A stretch of DNA of 64,000 nucleotides from a virus: positions 62,001 through 126,000 of IMG/VR virus record IMGVR_UViG_3300036766_002288; one strand, given 5' to 3'. Shown here piece by piece: positions 36,627-45,679 of this stretch. Numbering within the stretch: position 1 is the first letter of the stretch; each line of letters starts with the position of its first letter. The position numbers and the translations under genes were made by a program. The notes below the pieces were generated by a model. It was not told where the DNA came from, ran no database searches, and worked only from the letters and a program-made list of their open reading frames with translations.

Positions 36627-37011
36627 AGAATTGAGTTTCTTTTTCTTGAGAGTGCATAATTACGCACTTCCAAAAATGTGTATGGGTATGCAAGTAATTA
36701 AGTGGCCACAATCCTTTATAAGTAAAACAAACAATACGTTTAAAACATTTATATCAACCCTTCAATGTACTGGTCAAGAACGCCGCGACAATCAAATTGA
36801 AATATCAAAATACGACCCATTCATAGTAAGAGATTTTGAAAAAGTTTATGCCGTTTATGGTGGTGCAGTTTTAGAAGAATGTAACTATTTAGAATTCATG
36901 AGTGAAGAGATTCTAAAAAAAAGTGGTTGGATACATCCGACTTTAGCAACCAAGATAAGAAGATTAACAGCAACCGAAAGGAAATCATATGAGAAAAGTA
37001 GTAGTATTTAG
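36589..37011 (+). CDS. Hypothetical protein
   Basis: 140 residues; start chosen at 36589, overlapping the upstream gene by 38 nt, though other Met codons are possible. Helical N-terminus (NRIIEELSFFFLRVHNYALP) and a basic C-terminus. It overlaps the sirtuin start by 23 nt. Function unknown. Confidence 0.45.
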   Translation: MKSLAATVNRIIEELSFFFLRVHNYALPKMCMGMQVIKWPQSFISKTNNTFKTFISTLQCTGQERRDNQIEISKYDPFIVRDFEKVYAVYGGAVLEECNYLEFMSEEILKKSGWIHPTLATKIRRLTATERKSYEKSSSI

Positions 37012-37720
37012 TGGTGCAGGGTTATCAGCGGAATCTGGGATTCCAACATTCAGGGATTCGAATGGGCTATGGGAGAACCACAAAGTAGAAGATGTAGCCC
37101 ATCCTAGCGGTTGGGCAAAAGATAAAAACTTAGTCCTAGAGTTCTACCGTCAGCGTTTTGAAAGTGTAAAAAACTGTGCCCCTAATGAAGCCCACAAAAG
37201 TATTGCTCGACTTCAAGACAAATTTGAAGTTGTAAACATAACACAGAATATTGATGATTTGCTTGAGAGAGCAGGTTGTAAAGAAGTTCGTCATTTGCAT
37301 GGCAGTATTAATAAGCGAAAGTGCGAATGGCATAAGTCCTGTTGTATGTTAGATGGTGATTCAAGATATATTTGCAACTATGCAACTGACCATACAGAAG
37401 CTGTTAAACTAGGAGATTTGTGCCCGAAATGTAGTGGTCAATTACGTCCAGATGTGGTATGGTTTGATGAGCCAGTCGCCTTTGAATTTGAGACTATGCA
37501 CGAGCTAGTTCGTGAAGTCAAATACAACAATGGAGTGTTCATATGCATAGGAACATCCGCTCAAGTCCATCCCGCTGCCGCATTGATCCCATTATTTGTC
37601 CAAGTGGCTAATAAGTATATAATTGATTTGAATGCCAGACCAATTGGTAACTACACATTACTAAAAGGCAGTGCTAGCGAGAAGATGAAAGAACTGGCTG
37701 ATAAACTTTTGGAGGTATAG
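36989..37720 (+). CDS. Sirtuin-family NAD-dependent deacylase
   Basis: 243 residues with the full Sir2 catalytic core: GAGLSAESGIPTFRDSNG (NAD-binding, residues 8-25), TQNIDDLLERAG (about 87-98), the catalytic His in HLHGS (about 105), Zn-binding Cys residues (KCEWHKSCC and CPKCSG) and RPDVVWFDE. These enzymes remove acyl groups from Lys or cleave NAD. In a phage it could modify host protein acylation or counter NAD-based defence. Clear Shine-Dalgarno (AAAGGAA). Confidence 0.92.
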   Translation: MRKVVVFSGAGLSAESGIPTFRDSNGLWENHKVEDVAHPSGWAKDKNLVLEFYRQRFESVKNCAPNEAHKSIARLQDKFEVVNITQNIDDLLERAGCKEVRHLHGSINKRKCEWHKSCCMLDGDSRYICNYATDHTEAVKLGDLCPKCSGQLRPDVVWFDEPVAFEFETMHELVREVKYNNGVFICIGTSAQVHPAAALIPLFVQVANKYIIDLNARPIGNYTLLKGSASEKMKELADKLLEV

Positions 37721-37926
37721 TGGGAGTTATATTTTGCGATGGTTGGTCAATACCAATTTCAGAATCAGCCGAAGAAAAAGCCGATGCGAAAAAAAGAGAA
37801 ATTGAATTCCTGGCAAAATGGTATAAGCCTGGCGGCGGTTGTTTTATTGAGACTCTTATGCAACATGGTTGTCAATGTGGCGAGTTTCAAAAAGAGATGA
37901 GATGGAAAAATGGAAATAATAATTAA
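37720..37926 (+). CDS. Small hypothetical protein
   Basis: 68 residues starting at GTG immediately at the sirtuin stop, with GGAGG 4 nt upstream. Acidic/basic helix in the middle and C-x-C near the end (HGCQCGEF). No family recognised. Confidence 0.5.
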   Translation: MGVIFCDGWSIPISESAEEKADAKKREIEFLAKWYKPGGGCFIETLMQHGCQCGEFQKEMRWKNGNNN

Positions 37927-38101
37927 AAAACGAAAGCCACTTCCTAAGCATTGGTATAGGCAACATATCGCGGAATGTCCAGTTTGTGGTGCTGACCATA
38001 GTTCCAGAGAAAGGGTATTTGGAGAAAAGCCAAAAGACCCTAAAGAAATATATAGCTACTCTGTGGCCTATGACTGGTGTGATATTGATGGAAGATATTA
38101 A
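37910..38101 (+). CDS. Small zinc-binding hypothetical protein
   Basis: 63 residues, basic N-terminus (MEIIIKKRKPLPKHWYRQH), CPVC pair at about 24-27 and a C-terminal YDWCDIDG. Possibly one zinc site. Overlaps the upstream gene by 17 nt. Confidence 0.5.
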   Translation: MEIIIKKRKPLPKHWYRQHIAECPVCGADHSSRERVFGEKPKDPKEIYSYSVAYDWCDIDGRY

Positions 38102-38102
38102 A

Positions 38103-38546
38103 ATGAGTATCTCAGACTATTATCCAGAAGAAAAAGCGGTCGGGCCACATAAAAAATTCATGATGTTTTTCACCGACAATCTAGTACCTTGGGTCGGTGG
38201 TAATGTTGAATTTGGTGTGGATTTCTTCGGTTGTCTCATACTTTGTTCGACCTATAAACACATGAAGAGAGTGTTGTCAGGTCGGCCAGAAGTTGAAGAA
38301 TTTAGACAAAAATGGAATAAAGAAATCACTCCAGTAGAGTTAGATGCATTTATCAATTGGGTACTAAGACCAGATTCAGAAGAGGGTTTAAGTGCTTATC
38401 AAAACTTATTTGCGGCAATTGTTTTAGCCCTGGAACCTTTCTATAAGACAGATGAATATGCAAAATTATACATAGACAACTCAGCAAAAACAGGTGGTAT
38501 TGTAGGATTCCTAGCTAGGGAAATACAAGAGAGAAACTTGGCGTAA
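38103..38546 (+). CDS. Hypothetical protein
   Basis: 147 residues starting MSISDYYPEEKAVG, with an aromatic region (FMMFFTDNLVPWVGGNVEFG) and helical C-terminal half. The start is 1 nt after the upstream stop with GGAAG nearby. No family recognised. Confidence 0.5.
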   Translation: MSISDYYPEEKAVGPHKKFMMFFTDNLVPWVGGNVEFGVDFFGCLILCSTYKHMKRVLSGRPEVEEFRQKWNKEITPVELDAFINWVLRPDSEEGLSAYQNLFAAIVLALEPFYKTDEYAKLYIDNSAKTGGIVGFLAREIQERNLA

Positions 38547-38588
38547 TTTTTCTATGGATTTAGAAACCACCTTACTCTCTAATAAGAT

Positions 38589-39407
38589 ATGAGATACAGA
38601 TTAACCGATGAACAAAATTTAGATATTGCAAAGGCTTTCAGTAATGGGGACTCGATAGATGTGTTAGCCACAAAATACAATAAACATAAAGCTTCTATTC
38701 GAAGAATACTATTTAAATTTGATATATTTTCTAAAAACACTAAAAGCAAAACTAAGGGTGGTTTTTCATATAAAGATAAGCTAAAAATTATAAATTTATA
38801 TACCATTGAAAAAAGAGGCAAATCTTACATAGGTAAACTTTTTAATGTGTCAGATTTCAATATCAATTATTGGCTCAAAAAGTGGGGTGTAAAGTCCATT
38901 TCCCGTTCTGATATTTCTACTAAAATACGTGAGATTTATGGTCCTACTAAAGGATTTGGAGGTCGTAAGCATAAAGTAGATTCGAAAATTAAAATATCAA
39001 ATAGTCTTTATGCTTCCTGGGAAGACGATAGAGAGCCAATGATAGGTAAATCACGTACTTATGATACTATAATTGGTAAAGTATTGGGGACGTGGGAAGT
39101 GGCATATTTACAAAAGTTGAAAACCAACAATGAACAATTACCTACACTTTGTCATAAAAGATATAAAACTCCTTATGGAAGTTATAAACCTGACTTTGAG
39201 TTCAACGATAGGTTTATAGAAATTAAAAGCGAGTTCACTTTAAAAGTGGCAAAAGGTAAATATAAAAGTCATGGTAAATATTCGAATAATCAGTTTAAAA
39301 AAATAAAATATGTCAATGACAATATTAAGAAGATTGAAATTATAGTGCTGGACAAGGATGAAGCTATTTCCTATTTTAAAATGGCAAAAAAAGGAATATT
39401 GAAATGA
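38589..39407 (+). CDS. PD-(D/E)XK-type homing endonuclease
   Basis: 272 residues. An N-terminal helix-turn-helix repeat region (about 10-100, for example SIDVLATKYNKHKASIRRIL) is followed by a NUMOD-like GRKHKVDSKIKIS. The nuclease core has GTWEVAYLQKL (Glu), YKPDFEFNDRFIEIKSEF (D...E-x-K) and a C-terminal EIIVLD strand. This order is typical of VSR-like/PD-(D/E)XK homing enzymes. It has no Shine-Dalgarno and sits between a hypothetical gene and the DnaQ exonuclease, likely a mobile insertion. Confidence 0.75.
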   Translation: MRYRLTDEQNLDIAKAFSNGDSIDVLATKYNKHKASIRRILFKFDIFSKNTKSKTKGGFSYKDKLKIINLYTIEKRGKSYIGKLFNVSDFNINYWLKKWGVKSISRSDISTKIREIYGPTKGFGGRKHKVDSKIKISNSLYASWEDDREPMIGKSRTYDTIIGKVLGTWEVAYLQKLKTNNEQLPTLCHKRYKTPYGSYKPDFEFNDRFIEIKSEFTLKVAKGKYKSHGKYSNNQFKKIKYVNDNIKKIEIIVLDKDEAISYFKMAKKGILK

Positions 39408-40009
39408 AATACGTGAGCGTAGACATAGAAACAACAGGTTTAAATCATGAGAAATGCACCATACTTGAATTCGCAGCCGTAGTTGATGACTTAAATTTGC
39501 AAGAGCCAATTGAAAAATTACCTAAGTTTCAGACTTATGTAAGACAAGAATACTACAGTGGTGAACCATATGCTCTTGCGATGCACTGTGAAAAATTTCA
39601 AAAGATATCTAATTGGCGTGCAAATGGAATTGACGTTTGTTATCCTGAGACACTCATCAAGAAATTTCATACTTTCTTGATAACATTCGGTTATCAAGAA
39701 ACTGGCAGAACTCATTCATCTTTAAAAGATGGTTATATTAAAATAAATGTTGCTGGTAAAAACTTCGCTAATTTTGACAACAGATTTATAGAGAAACTAC
39801 CAGATTATGATAAAATGATTAAAGTTGGACATAGGATTTTAGACCCTGTAATGCTCTATTTTGATCCTAAGAAAGATATTGACCATCTGCCAAGTATGGC
39901 TGAATGCATGGAACGTGCAGGAATCAGTGGTGAAGTTCCACATTCAGCATTAGAAGATGCTGTTTTGGTTGTTAGATTACTAAGACATAAATTTCCTATT
40001 AAAGAGTAA
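39404..40009 (+). CDS. DnaQ-like 3'-5' exonuclease
   Basis: 201 residues with DEDDh motifs: ExoI VDIETTGL (residues 6-13), a central NFDNRF region (about 122-128) and ExoIII HSALEDA (about 185-191). It is a stand-alone proofreading-type exonuclease, perhaps partnering with the family A polymerase-like proteins at 56.7-59.1 kb, whose own exonuclease domain looks degenerate. It overlaps the homing endonuclease gene by 4 nt. Confidence 0.88.
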   Translation: MKYVSVDIETTGLNHEKCTILEFAAVVDDLNLQEPIEKLPKFQTYVRQEYYSGEPYALAMHCEKFQKISNWRANGIDVCYPETLIKKFHTFLITFGYQETGRTHSSLKDGYIKINVAGKNFANFDNRFIEKLPDYDKMIKVGHRILDPVMLYFDPKKDIDHLPSMAECMERAGISGEVPHSALEDAVLVVRLLRHKFPIKE

Positions 40010-40012
40010 ATA
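40007..40012 (+). promoter_or_regulatory. Late-type TAAATA box (weaker case)
   Basis: TAAATA overlaps the exonuclease stop codon and ends 4 nt before the isocitrate lyase ATG at 40017. The geometry matches the others, but the TAA is also a stop, so chance is possible. Confidence 0.4.
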
Positions 40013-40016
40013 ACAC

Positions 40017-41306
40017 ATGATTACAGACCGTTGGCATGGTATTACTCGTCCTTATAATATAGATCAGATCAGAAGACTCCAAGGTTCTTTTGTCGAAGAA
40101 CACAGCTTGGCAACATTGACTGCCGAAAAACTTTGGGAAAGACTAAATGATAAGCCTTACCTTCATGCATTAGGAGCGGTTACAGGTAATCAGGCCATGC
40201 AAATGGCTAAAGCTGGCTTACCTGCGATCTATTGTTCTGGCTGGCAAGTTGCTGCTGATAATAATGATTCAATGCAAATGTATCCTGACCAATCCTTATA
40301 CGCTGTAAATAGCGTCCCTAATTTAGTTCGCAGAATCAATAATTGTTTAAGACGAGCCGACCAAATTCAGTGGATGGAAATATGTGCAGGGGGCAAATGC
40401 ACCACTGATTATTGGGTTCCTATTGTCGCTGACTGTGAAGCAGGCTTCGGTGGTCCACTCAACGCTTTTGAATTAACAAAAGCAATGATTGAGGCAGGTG
40501 CAGCTGGAATTCATTTTGAAGACCAGTTATCTTCAGCTAAGAAGTGTGGCCATCTAGGTGGTAAGGTTCTGATTCCAGCGTCCCACTTTATCAAGACCCT
40601 GATTGCGGCACGGTTAGCTGCCGATGTTTGCAATGTCCCAACAGTTATCATTGCGCGAACAGATGCAGATAGTGCTAAATTACTAACTTCAGACATAGAT
40701 GCATTAGATGCACCTTTCATAAAGCGTAAAGATGTTTCACTTGTGGGTAATTTTGGTGATACATTAACAAAGTGGGAAGTGTGTAGGACTTCCGAAGGAT
40801 ACTATGAAATAACTGGTGGTATAAACATGGCCATAGCTAGAGGATTGGCCTACGCACCATATGCTGATCTATTGTGGTGTGAAACCTCTCATCCTGACAT
40901 AAATGAAGCAAAAACTTTCGCAGAGGCTATTCATGCCAAATATCCTGGTAAGTTACTGGCTTATAATTGCTCACCCAGCTTCAACTGGAAAAAGCATCTA
41001 AATGAGAGACAGATTGCTGATTTCCAGAAGGAATTGGGACAAATGGGCTATAAATTCCAATTTATTACTCTCGCAGGCTTCCATGCTCTAAATCAAAGTA
41101 TGTTTGATTTAGCACTAGAATATGGCAAGAGAGATATGGAAGCTTACGTAGACTTGCAAGAAAGAGAATTTGATCTACAACACTTTGGTTATACAGCAAC
41201 CAAACACCAGAGAGAGGTCGGTGTTGGTTACTTTGATTTAGTTGCAGAAACTCTTGGCTCCCAATTAACCGCTTTGGACGAATCTACTGAGAAGGAGCAA
41301 TTCTAA
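40017..41306 (+). CDS. aceA: Isocitrate lyase
   Basis: 429 residues, full family length. Cleaves isocitrate to glyoxylate and succinate, the committed step of the glyoxylate shunt. The catalytic KKCGH motif is at 175-179; also present are [10 protein letters not shown] (72-83), [11 protein letters not shown] (136-146), GIHFEDQ (164-170), IARTDAD and [12 protein letters not shown]. An active enzyme is expected because no key residue is missing. A phage copy is surprising. It lies near a gluconeogenic FBP aldolase/phosphatase on the opposite strand, which suggests redirected carbon flow. The start has no Shine-Dalgarno. Confidence 0.95.
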   Translation: MITDRWHGITRPYNIDQIRRLQGSFVEEHSLATLTAEKLWERLNDKPYLHALGAVTGNQAMQMAKAGLPAIYCSGWQVAADNNDSMQMYPDQSLYAVNSVPNLVRRINNCLRRADQIQWMEICAGGKCTTDYWVPIVADCEAGFGGPLNAFELTKAMIEAGAAGIHFEDQLSSAKKCGHLGGKVLIPASHFIKTLIAARLAADVCNVPTVIIARTDADSAKLLTSDIDALDAPFIKRKDVSLVGNFGDTLTKWEVCRTSEGYYEITGGINMAIARGLAYAPYADLLWCETSHPDINEAKTFAEAIHAKYPGKLLAYNCSPSFNWKKHLNERQIADFQKELGQMGYKFQFITLAGFHALNQSMFDLALEYGKRDMEAYVDLQEREFDLQHFGYTATKHQREVGVGYFDLVAETLGSQLTALDESTEKEQF

Positions 41307-41602
41307 TGATAGAAGTATTCGCAGATGGCAAAACATTGTCCAACGGAATTTATGTTCAAAGAAAAATTTATTGGGCGGACTGTGAAGTGGCAGGTTGGCC
41401 ACTCGACAAGCCTTGGTTGGCCACAATTAACGTTGGTTCATGGCATTATTCCTCTAGAGGAAACGCAACCAAAGAGGAAGCAATAAAAGATTTATTCGAA
41501 TATATGCAGGAACAAATTAAAGCTCATAAAGACCAGTTAGAATTCCAAAATAATAGGCTCAAAGAACTAACCGAATTTCTAGAGAAGTATAATACTAATT
41601 AG
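41306..41602 (+). CDS. Small hypothetical protein
   Basis: 98 residues, beginning with a beta region (YVQRKIYWADCEV, WLATINVGSWHYSSRG) and ending in a long charged helix (about 50-98), likely coiled coil. It overlaps the isocitrate lyase stop by 1 nt (TAATG), so is co-translated. Function unknown. Confidence 0.6.
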   Translation: MIEVFADGKTLSNGIYVQRKIYWADCEVAGWPLDKPWLATINVGSWHYSSRGNATKEEAIKDLFEYMQEQIKAHKDQLEFQNNRLKELTEFLEKYNTN

Positions 41603-41786
41603 GGTCTGAATCCGCCAACCTTTTCAAAGCCTTGCGAAGCATTTTTGCTATCCATTGAGCGTGTTTCTTGGAATCCCTTTCAAACGATTGAAGGGTAAAT
41701 CCTTGGTGGTCAATTGAAAATTCTACTGTCCAAGCCTTCTCAGAGTGCCAAGCAGGTTTGACTCTTACCTTCCATTTCGATTTCAT
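41595..41786 (-). CDS. Small basic hypothetical protein
   Basis: 63 residues, rich in Lys, Arg and Trp (KSKWKVRVKPAWHSEKAW), with a basic C-terminal helix. Start overlaps the aldolase/phosphatase stop by ATGA, so the two are coupled. No family recognised. Confidence 0.55.
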   Translation of the reverse strand: MKSKWKVRVKPAWHSEKAWTVEFSIDHQGFTLQSFERDSKKHAQWIAKMLRKALKRLADSDPN

Positions 41787-42910
41787 GACGCATCCCTAAT
41801 TTTAAATTCCTTCTCCAAGGAATCAAGAGCATCTACAATACCAGTGTACGCCAATTCTGCCTTAGATGCCATGTTAATTCCAAAGAAGCCCTGTCTCCTG
41901 AACTCTTCTGCCTTCTGAGCAATCTTCAGTCTGGTTGCATCCCATACTGTGTTAGCAAAAATATCGACATGTTCAGAGAGTTTGCCCTGCCCATTTAATG
42001 AAAATGCTATACAGGACACAATAGGCAAACAATATGCCCCAGCTACTGGTGAATTGATTGGCATGGGCATTATAGGCATATTATGCGACCCGCGAGCATC
42101 ACCAGTTACATAATGTCCTAATAAATAAGGCTCAATAACCTCTTCTGGTGCTGGGAACATGCCTTGTGTCCTAATAATGGCCACAGGATCGTCCTTGCCA
42201 GTGTATTTGCCAGCAATATTGTGCAATCTAGTTGCGGAAACCGCAACTGTTTGCTCATCTGGCTTATATCTAGAATGAATTTGTTCGACACCGAATTTAT
42301 CAATATCCCTGAGAAGGACTGCAACATCCCATATGCGTTCTGGAACATCCAACTCAATTAACTTATCCCCATCCTTATTATCCATGTCCATAATGGTGAA
42401 CTTAAATCCCTTCTTCATTTTGGGATTCAATAATAGACCACCATCATGCATTGGATCACAAAAAACTTGATAAAGTGGCAGATTATAAGCCCCTGGCCCA
42501 CATTTATCAGCAGCAAATACTAAGAAAGACTCAGCAGGCCGCTCTTTGGTCAGAAGCTCAAATTCAATCTCAGCCACCGCTGGCCCTGCGCCTCTTACGT
42601 TACCTGAAGGTGCGTCCACAAGAAGGTCTTGGCCAGCCCCATACAAACCTTCAACACTTGCTATTTTGGTGGCGTCTTTGAATGTTTGCCATGCAAAATT
42701 ATGGACTTCTGTATTTAATTTACCCTTATCATGTACCATTATTAAACATATATCATCGCCCGTATGAGTGACTCTGCCATCAATCAGGAGTTTATTCAGC
42801 ATGGCGGTACCAATTGCAGAATGACATTGGTTCATCATCATGCTAGATGGCTCAGTATGCCCGCCAATAGAGCCAACGTCAGCTTTGATTACAGAGATAG
42901 TGACTTTCAT
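41783..42910 (-). CDS. Archaeal-type fructose-1,6-bisphosphate aldolase/phosphatase (class V FBPase)
   Basis: 375 residues matching the bifunctional FBP aldolase/phosphatase family known from archaea and some deep-branching bacteria. It makes fructose-6-phosphate from triose phosphates, a one-way gluconeogenic step. Family hallmarks are the start MKVTISVIKADVGSIGGH (metal/His site), THTGDDI, the GLYGAGQDLL-x-DAPSGNVRG segment (catalytic region), DKCGPGAYNLPLY, FKFTIMD, AGKYTGKDDP and a GSHNMPIMP segment. Essentially full length. No clear Shine-Dalgarno. With isocitrate lyase it forms a striking metabolic pair. Confidence 0.93.
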   Translation of the reverse strand: MKVTISVIKADVGSIGGHTEPSSMMMNQCHSAIGTAMLNKLLIDGRVTHTGDDICLIMVHDKGKLNTEVHNFAWQTFKDATKIASVEGLYGAGQDLLVDAPSGNVRGAGPAVAEIEFELLTKERPAESFLVFAADKCGPGAYNLPLYQVFCDPMHDGGLLLNPKMKKGFKFTIMDMDNKDGDKLIELDVPERIWDVAVLLRDIDKFGVEQIHSRYKPDEQTVAVSATRLHNIAGKYTGKDDPVAIIRTQGMFPAPEEVIEPYLLGHYVTGDARGSHNMPIMPMPINSPVAGAYCLPIVSCIAFSLNGQGKLSEHVDIFANTVWDATRLKIAQKAEEFRRQGFFGINMASKAELAYTGIVDALDSLEKEFKIRDAS

Positions 42911-42964
42911 GAATTGTTCTCGCTAAAGGAAGTTATTTAATGATACTGAAATGATTGTTGGAAA

Positions 42965-43684
42965 TCAACTGGAAATTGTAATTTTCATCGCATCTTTATT
43001 GTAGTTAGCTCGTTTTTTCATACTGGCCAAGCCTGGAGTCTCAGTAGTAATGTAAGGAATGGCATATTCAAGATAAAGCTTATCCTCAATAGTGTTCTTA
43101 GCTGATTCAGGATCAGGAATTAGTCCTTCATAGGTTTTATCTCCCCAACACTCGGATTTCCCAAATATTGGAAAATACTTTCTGGCCAATTCCCTTAAAT
43201 CCTCAGCCACTTGCTTGTGTTCAGTATAATAACAGTACCAACTCTTTATCCTTGGGTCTTCGTGTAAAGTGTGTAATAGAGAAATATTCTCATGCTTAAT
43301 ACCTTCCCAGATGATTTTACAATCCCCTTTTAATTCATCATCCATAAAATGGCGATTCATATCAAAACCATCGGCACAAAATCTCTGATTTCTCTTAAAT
43401 CCATAAGGATTGGCCAAAGGGATTATAACTACTTTCTTGCTTTTTGGGATGTGAACTTTGTTTTTAATGAATTCTAGAACGCCATAAGGACCACCCTTTT
43501 CATTGCCATGTAGCCCTGCGATAAAACATATAGTCTTTTTGGCGTATGGATTCAGAACTAGCTTGAACACACTTTCTCCGTCACTTTCACCTATCTCGGT
43601 AAGCTGGCCATAGCCCTTGCACGCTTCAACAAGGTCTTTGTTAAATTTGAATGTTTCTTTTTTATTAACAAACTCATTGAACAT
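42965..43684 (-). CDS. M14/AspA-like zinc hydrolase with tag-like N-terminus
   Basis: 239 residues with zinc carboxypeptidase/succinylglutamate desuccinylase-like motifs: GLHGNEKGG (H-x-x-E, about 58-66), NPYGFKRNQRF, DMNRHF (about 108), LHTLHED (third zinc His) and the catalytic Glu in TTETPG (about 215). Substrates in this superfamily include peptidoglycan peptides, N-acyl amino acids and glutathionyl compounds. The N-terminus MFNEFVNKKE resembles the capsid-targeting tag, and a TAAATA box ends 6 nt before the ATG, so it may be packaged and act at infection. Confidence 0.75.
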   Translation of the reverse strand: MFNEFVNKKETFKFNKDLVEACKGYGQLTEIGESDGESVFKLVLNPYAKKTICFIAGLHGNEKGGPYGVLEFIKNKVHIPKSKKVVIIPLANPYGFKRNQRFCADGFDMNRHFMDDELKGDCKIIWEGIKHENISLLHTLHEDPRIKSWYCYYTEHKQVAEDLRELARKYFPIFGKSECWGDKTYEGLIPDPESAKNTIEDKLYLEYAIPYITTETPGLASMKKRANYNKDAMKITISS

Positions 43685-43690
43685 ATAATG

Positions 43691-43696
43691 TATTTA
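43691..43696 (-). promoter_or_regulatory. Late-type TAAATA box
   Basis: Minus-strand TAAATA, then CATTAT and the ATG at 43684. No Shine-Dalgarno. Confidence 0.55.
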
Positions 43697-43749
43697 GCCG
43701 CCCTAAATACAATATGGACAAAAGTTCGGGAGTTTGGTAGAATTCTGAT

Positions 43750-45183
43750 ATGAACACGATACTAAAAATTAATAACGATTTTAGCTACTTGATAACTTCA
43801 GATACGGTTTTTCGAAACAAATTGTGGGAAAAAATGAGGTTCCGTCAAAGGAACTACTTCCACACGCGGGCCTATCAGCAAGGTATTTGGGATGGTTACA
43901 TCAATTTTCTAGACAAAAAAACAGGTAGATTCCTTACTGGTCTAGTGCCAGAAGTGGAACTTGCCCTTAATAAATACTTCAACATACCATATGATATCAT
44001 TGACGAAAGAAAGCATGTCAAGTTCGCCTACGATTCCATTGATAAGGATTTTCTAAAGCAATGGACTCCTAAAGGAAAACCTCCAGTAGAACTATATGAC
44101 TATCAGGTGGACCTAACTAATCAGGCTATAAAACATGGTAGGGGTATAGTAAAATCACCCACTGCTTCTGGGAAGACGAATATTTTAATAGCTATATTGA
44201 AAGCTCTGCCACCGAACACTCCCACTTTGTTTCTAGTAAATAGAAAGACTTTGGTTTCTCAGAATTATAAAGAAATGATAAAGTGGGGGTTGAAGAATGT
44301 AGGTCGTTTCAACAGTGATTATCATGAACCAAATCTTATAACTTGTGCCAACGTTCAATCTCTACATCACTTAGACCGTCTATTGCCAAAATTCAAGATT
44401 TTAGTAACAGACGAAGTTCATACGATGACCAATAATAGTGGCATCAGGGCTTTCAAAAAGCTTACTGGCACAACAATCAGGATTGCTGTAAGTGCTACAC
44501 CATTTAAATTCGGGGGAAAGGATTTAGTACAGAAATATACTGCGAAGGGTTATTTTGGACCAGTGTTTGAAGTGGCTAGTGGCGAGGATGGAAAATTAAC
44601 TACCTCCTTCTTACAAAAAAGAGGAACTTTATCTAAGTCTTTATGTAGGTTCTACCCTATTGATGAACCACAAATACCTTATGATATATGGATCGACGCC
44701 GTTACTAACGGAATCGCCAATAACTTCCATTTTCACAAGATAGTGGCAAAACTATCTGCTAAACTAGCAGGCAGAACACTTATTCTTGTGGACAGAATCG
44801 CACATGGAGATGCACTGAACAACTTAATCCCTGACTCTTTGTGGGTACGCGGCCAAGATGATGAAAAGACCAGGGATTATGTAATTGAAAGACTAACAAG
44901 TGAAAAAAACAAGGTCGTAGCTATTGCCACAAGACAGATTTTCGACACAGGTATAAACTTCTTCTTACACAATGTCATAAATGCTACAGACGTGTCATCA
45001 GAGCATGGTATTGTTCAGTTGATGGGTCGTGGATTAAGAACCGCTGCCGATAAAGAAATTCTAAATTATTATGACTTTGTTTATAGGATTAATCCCTATT
45101 TAGAAAAACATTCTCTCAATAGAATCAAAACTTTAAGAAAAGAAAAACATGAAGTTGTTATTATGGATAAGATAGACTTTTAA
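43750..45183 (+). CDS. UvsW-like SF2 DNA helicase
   Basis: 477 residues. The N-terminal part has the FHTRAYQQGIWDGYINFLDK region typical of T4 UvsW-type enzymes (recombination, fork rewinding, R-loop removal). Helicase motifs follow: Q-x-x-L-T (DYQVDL), Walker A SPTASGKTN (about 136-144), DEVH (about 214), SATP (about 249), and motif VI QLMGRGLR (about 426). Length is close to T4 UvsW (about 500). Works with the gp46/47-like nuclease in recombination-driven replication. Confidence 0.92.
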   Translation: MNTILKINNDFSYLITSDTVFRNKLWEKMRFRQRNYFHTRAYQQGIWDGYINFLDKKTGRFLTGLVPEVELALNKYFNIPYDIIDERKHVKFAYDSIDKDFLKQWTPKGKPPVELYDYQVDLTNQAIKHGRGIVKSPTASGKTNILIAILKALPPNTPTLFLVNRKTLVSQNYKEMIKWGLKNVGRFNSDYHEPNLITCANVQSLHHLDRLLPKFKILVTDEVHTMTNNSGIRAFKKLTGTTIRIAVSATPFKFGGKDLVQKYTAKGYFGPVFEVASGEDGKLTTSFLQKRGTLSKSLCRFYPIDEPQIPYDIWIDAVTNGIANNFHFHKIVAKLSAKLAGRTLILVDRIAHGDALNNLIPDSLWVRGQDDEKTRDYVIERLTSEKNKVVAIATRQIFDTGINFFLHNVINATDVSSEHGIVQLMGRGLRTAADKEILNYYDFVYRINPYLEKHSLNRIKTLRKEKHEVVIMDKIDF

Positions 45184-45679
45184 GAACATTGTTCAAATTA
45201 TACAGATTGTATTTTAGAAGGGTTTCAACCTGTTCTTTATTTGTGGAGATGAATTCTATATTCTCTGATATTTTAGTAATTTCTTGGCCTGCATTGGTGC
45301 CGTAATTACCAATTATTTCCTCTCCAGCCATTATATCTCTTGTAAACTTGTATATGATTTGTCCCGCATGTTGACTTCGCTTATTTAAGCCTTTTTCATA
45401 TACAAGTTTACAATTACTTAATTCGTCACTATGGTTGACCATACCGCCATAGCCCATTGGCACAATCTTGGCATCAAGTTTATCACTTCCTGCAAACTTA
45501 TACCGTTTTGCGTATTGAGTGCATTGGTCAGCTAGACCATTAGTTTTTACATAAACACCAATGACCTCAAGCCAATCATTCTTTTTGAGTGGTATTTTAG
45601 CAAAACAACCATTACCAGCATTTGGTATGGTTGATGGGGCGATATAGAATCGTTCATCAGTTTCTTCTACAAATATCAT
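45161..45679 (-). CDS. SET-domain protein (putative protein lysine methyltransferase)
   Basis: 172 residues with SET-domain features: STIPNAGNGCFAKIPLKK (SAM-binding N-terminal motif, about 16-33), GYGGMVNHSDELSN (the N-H-S of the catalytic core, about 96-109) and the C-terminal GEEIIGNYG (Tyr, about 139-147). It lacks pre- and post-SET zinc domains. Target unknown. Its end overlaps the UvsW-like gene on the other strand by 23 nt; its start overlaps the upstream gene's stop. Confidence 0.85.
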   Translation of the reverse strand: MIFVEETDERFYIAPSTIPNAGNGCFAKIPLKKNDWLEVIGVYVKTNGLADQCTQYAKRYKFAGSDKLDAKIVPMGYGGMVNHSDELSNCKLVYEKGLNKRSQHAGQIIYKFTRDIMAGEEIIGNYGTNAGQEITKISENIEFISTNKEQVETLLKYNLYNLNNVLKSLSYP

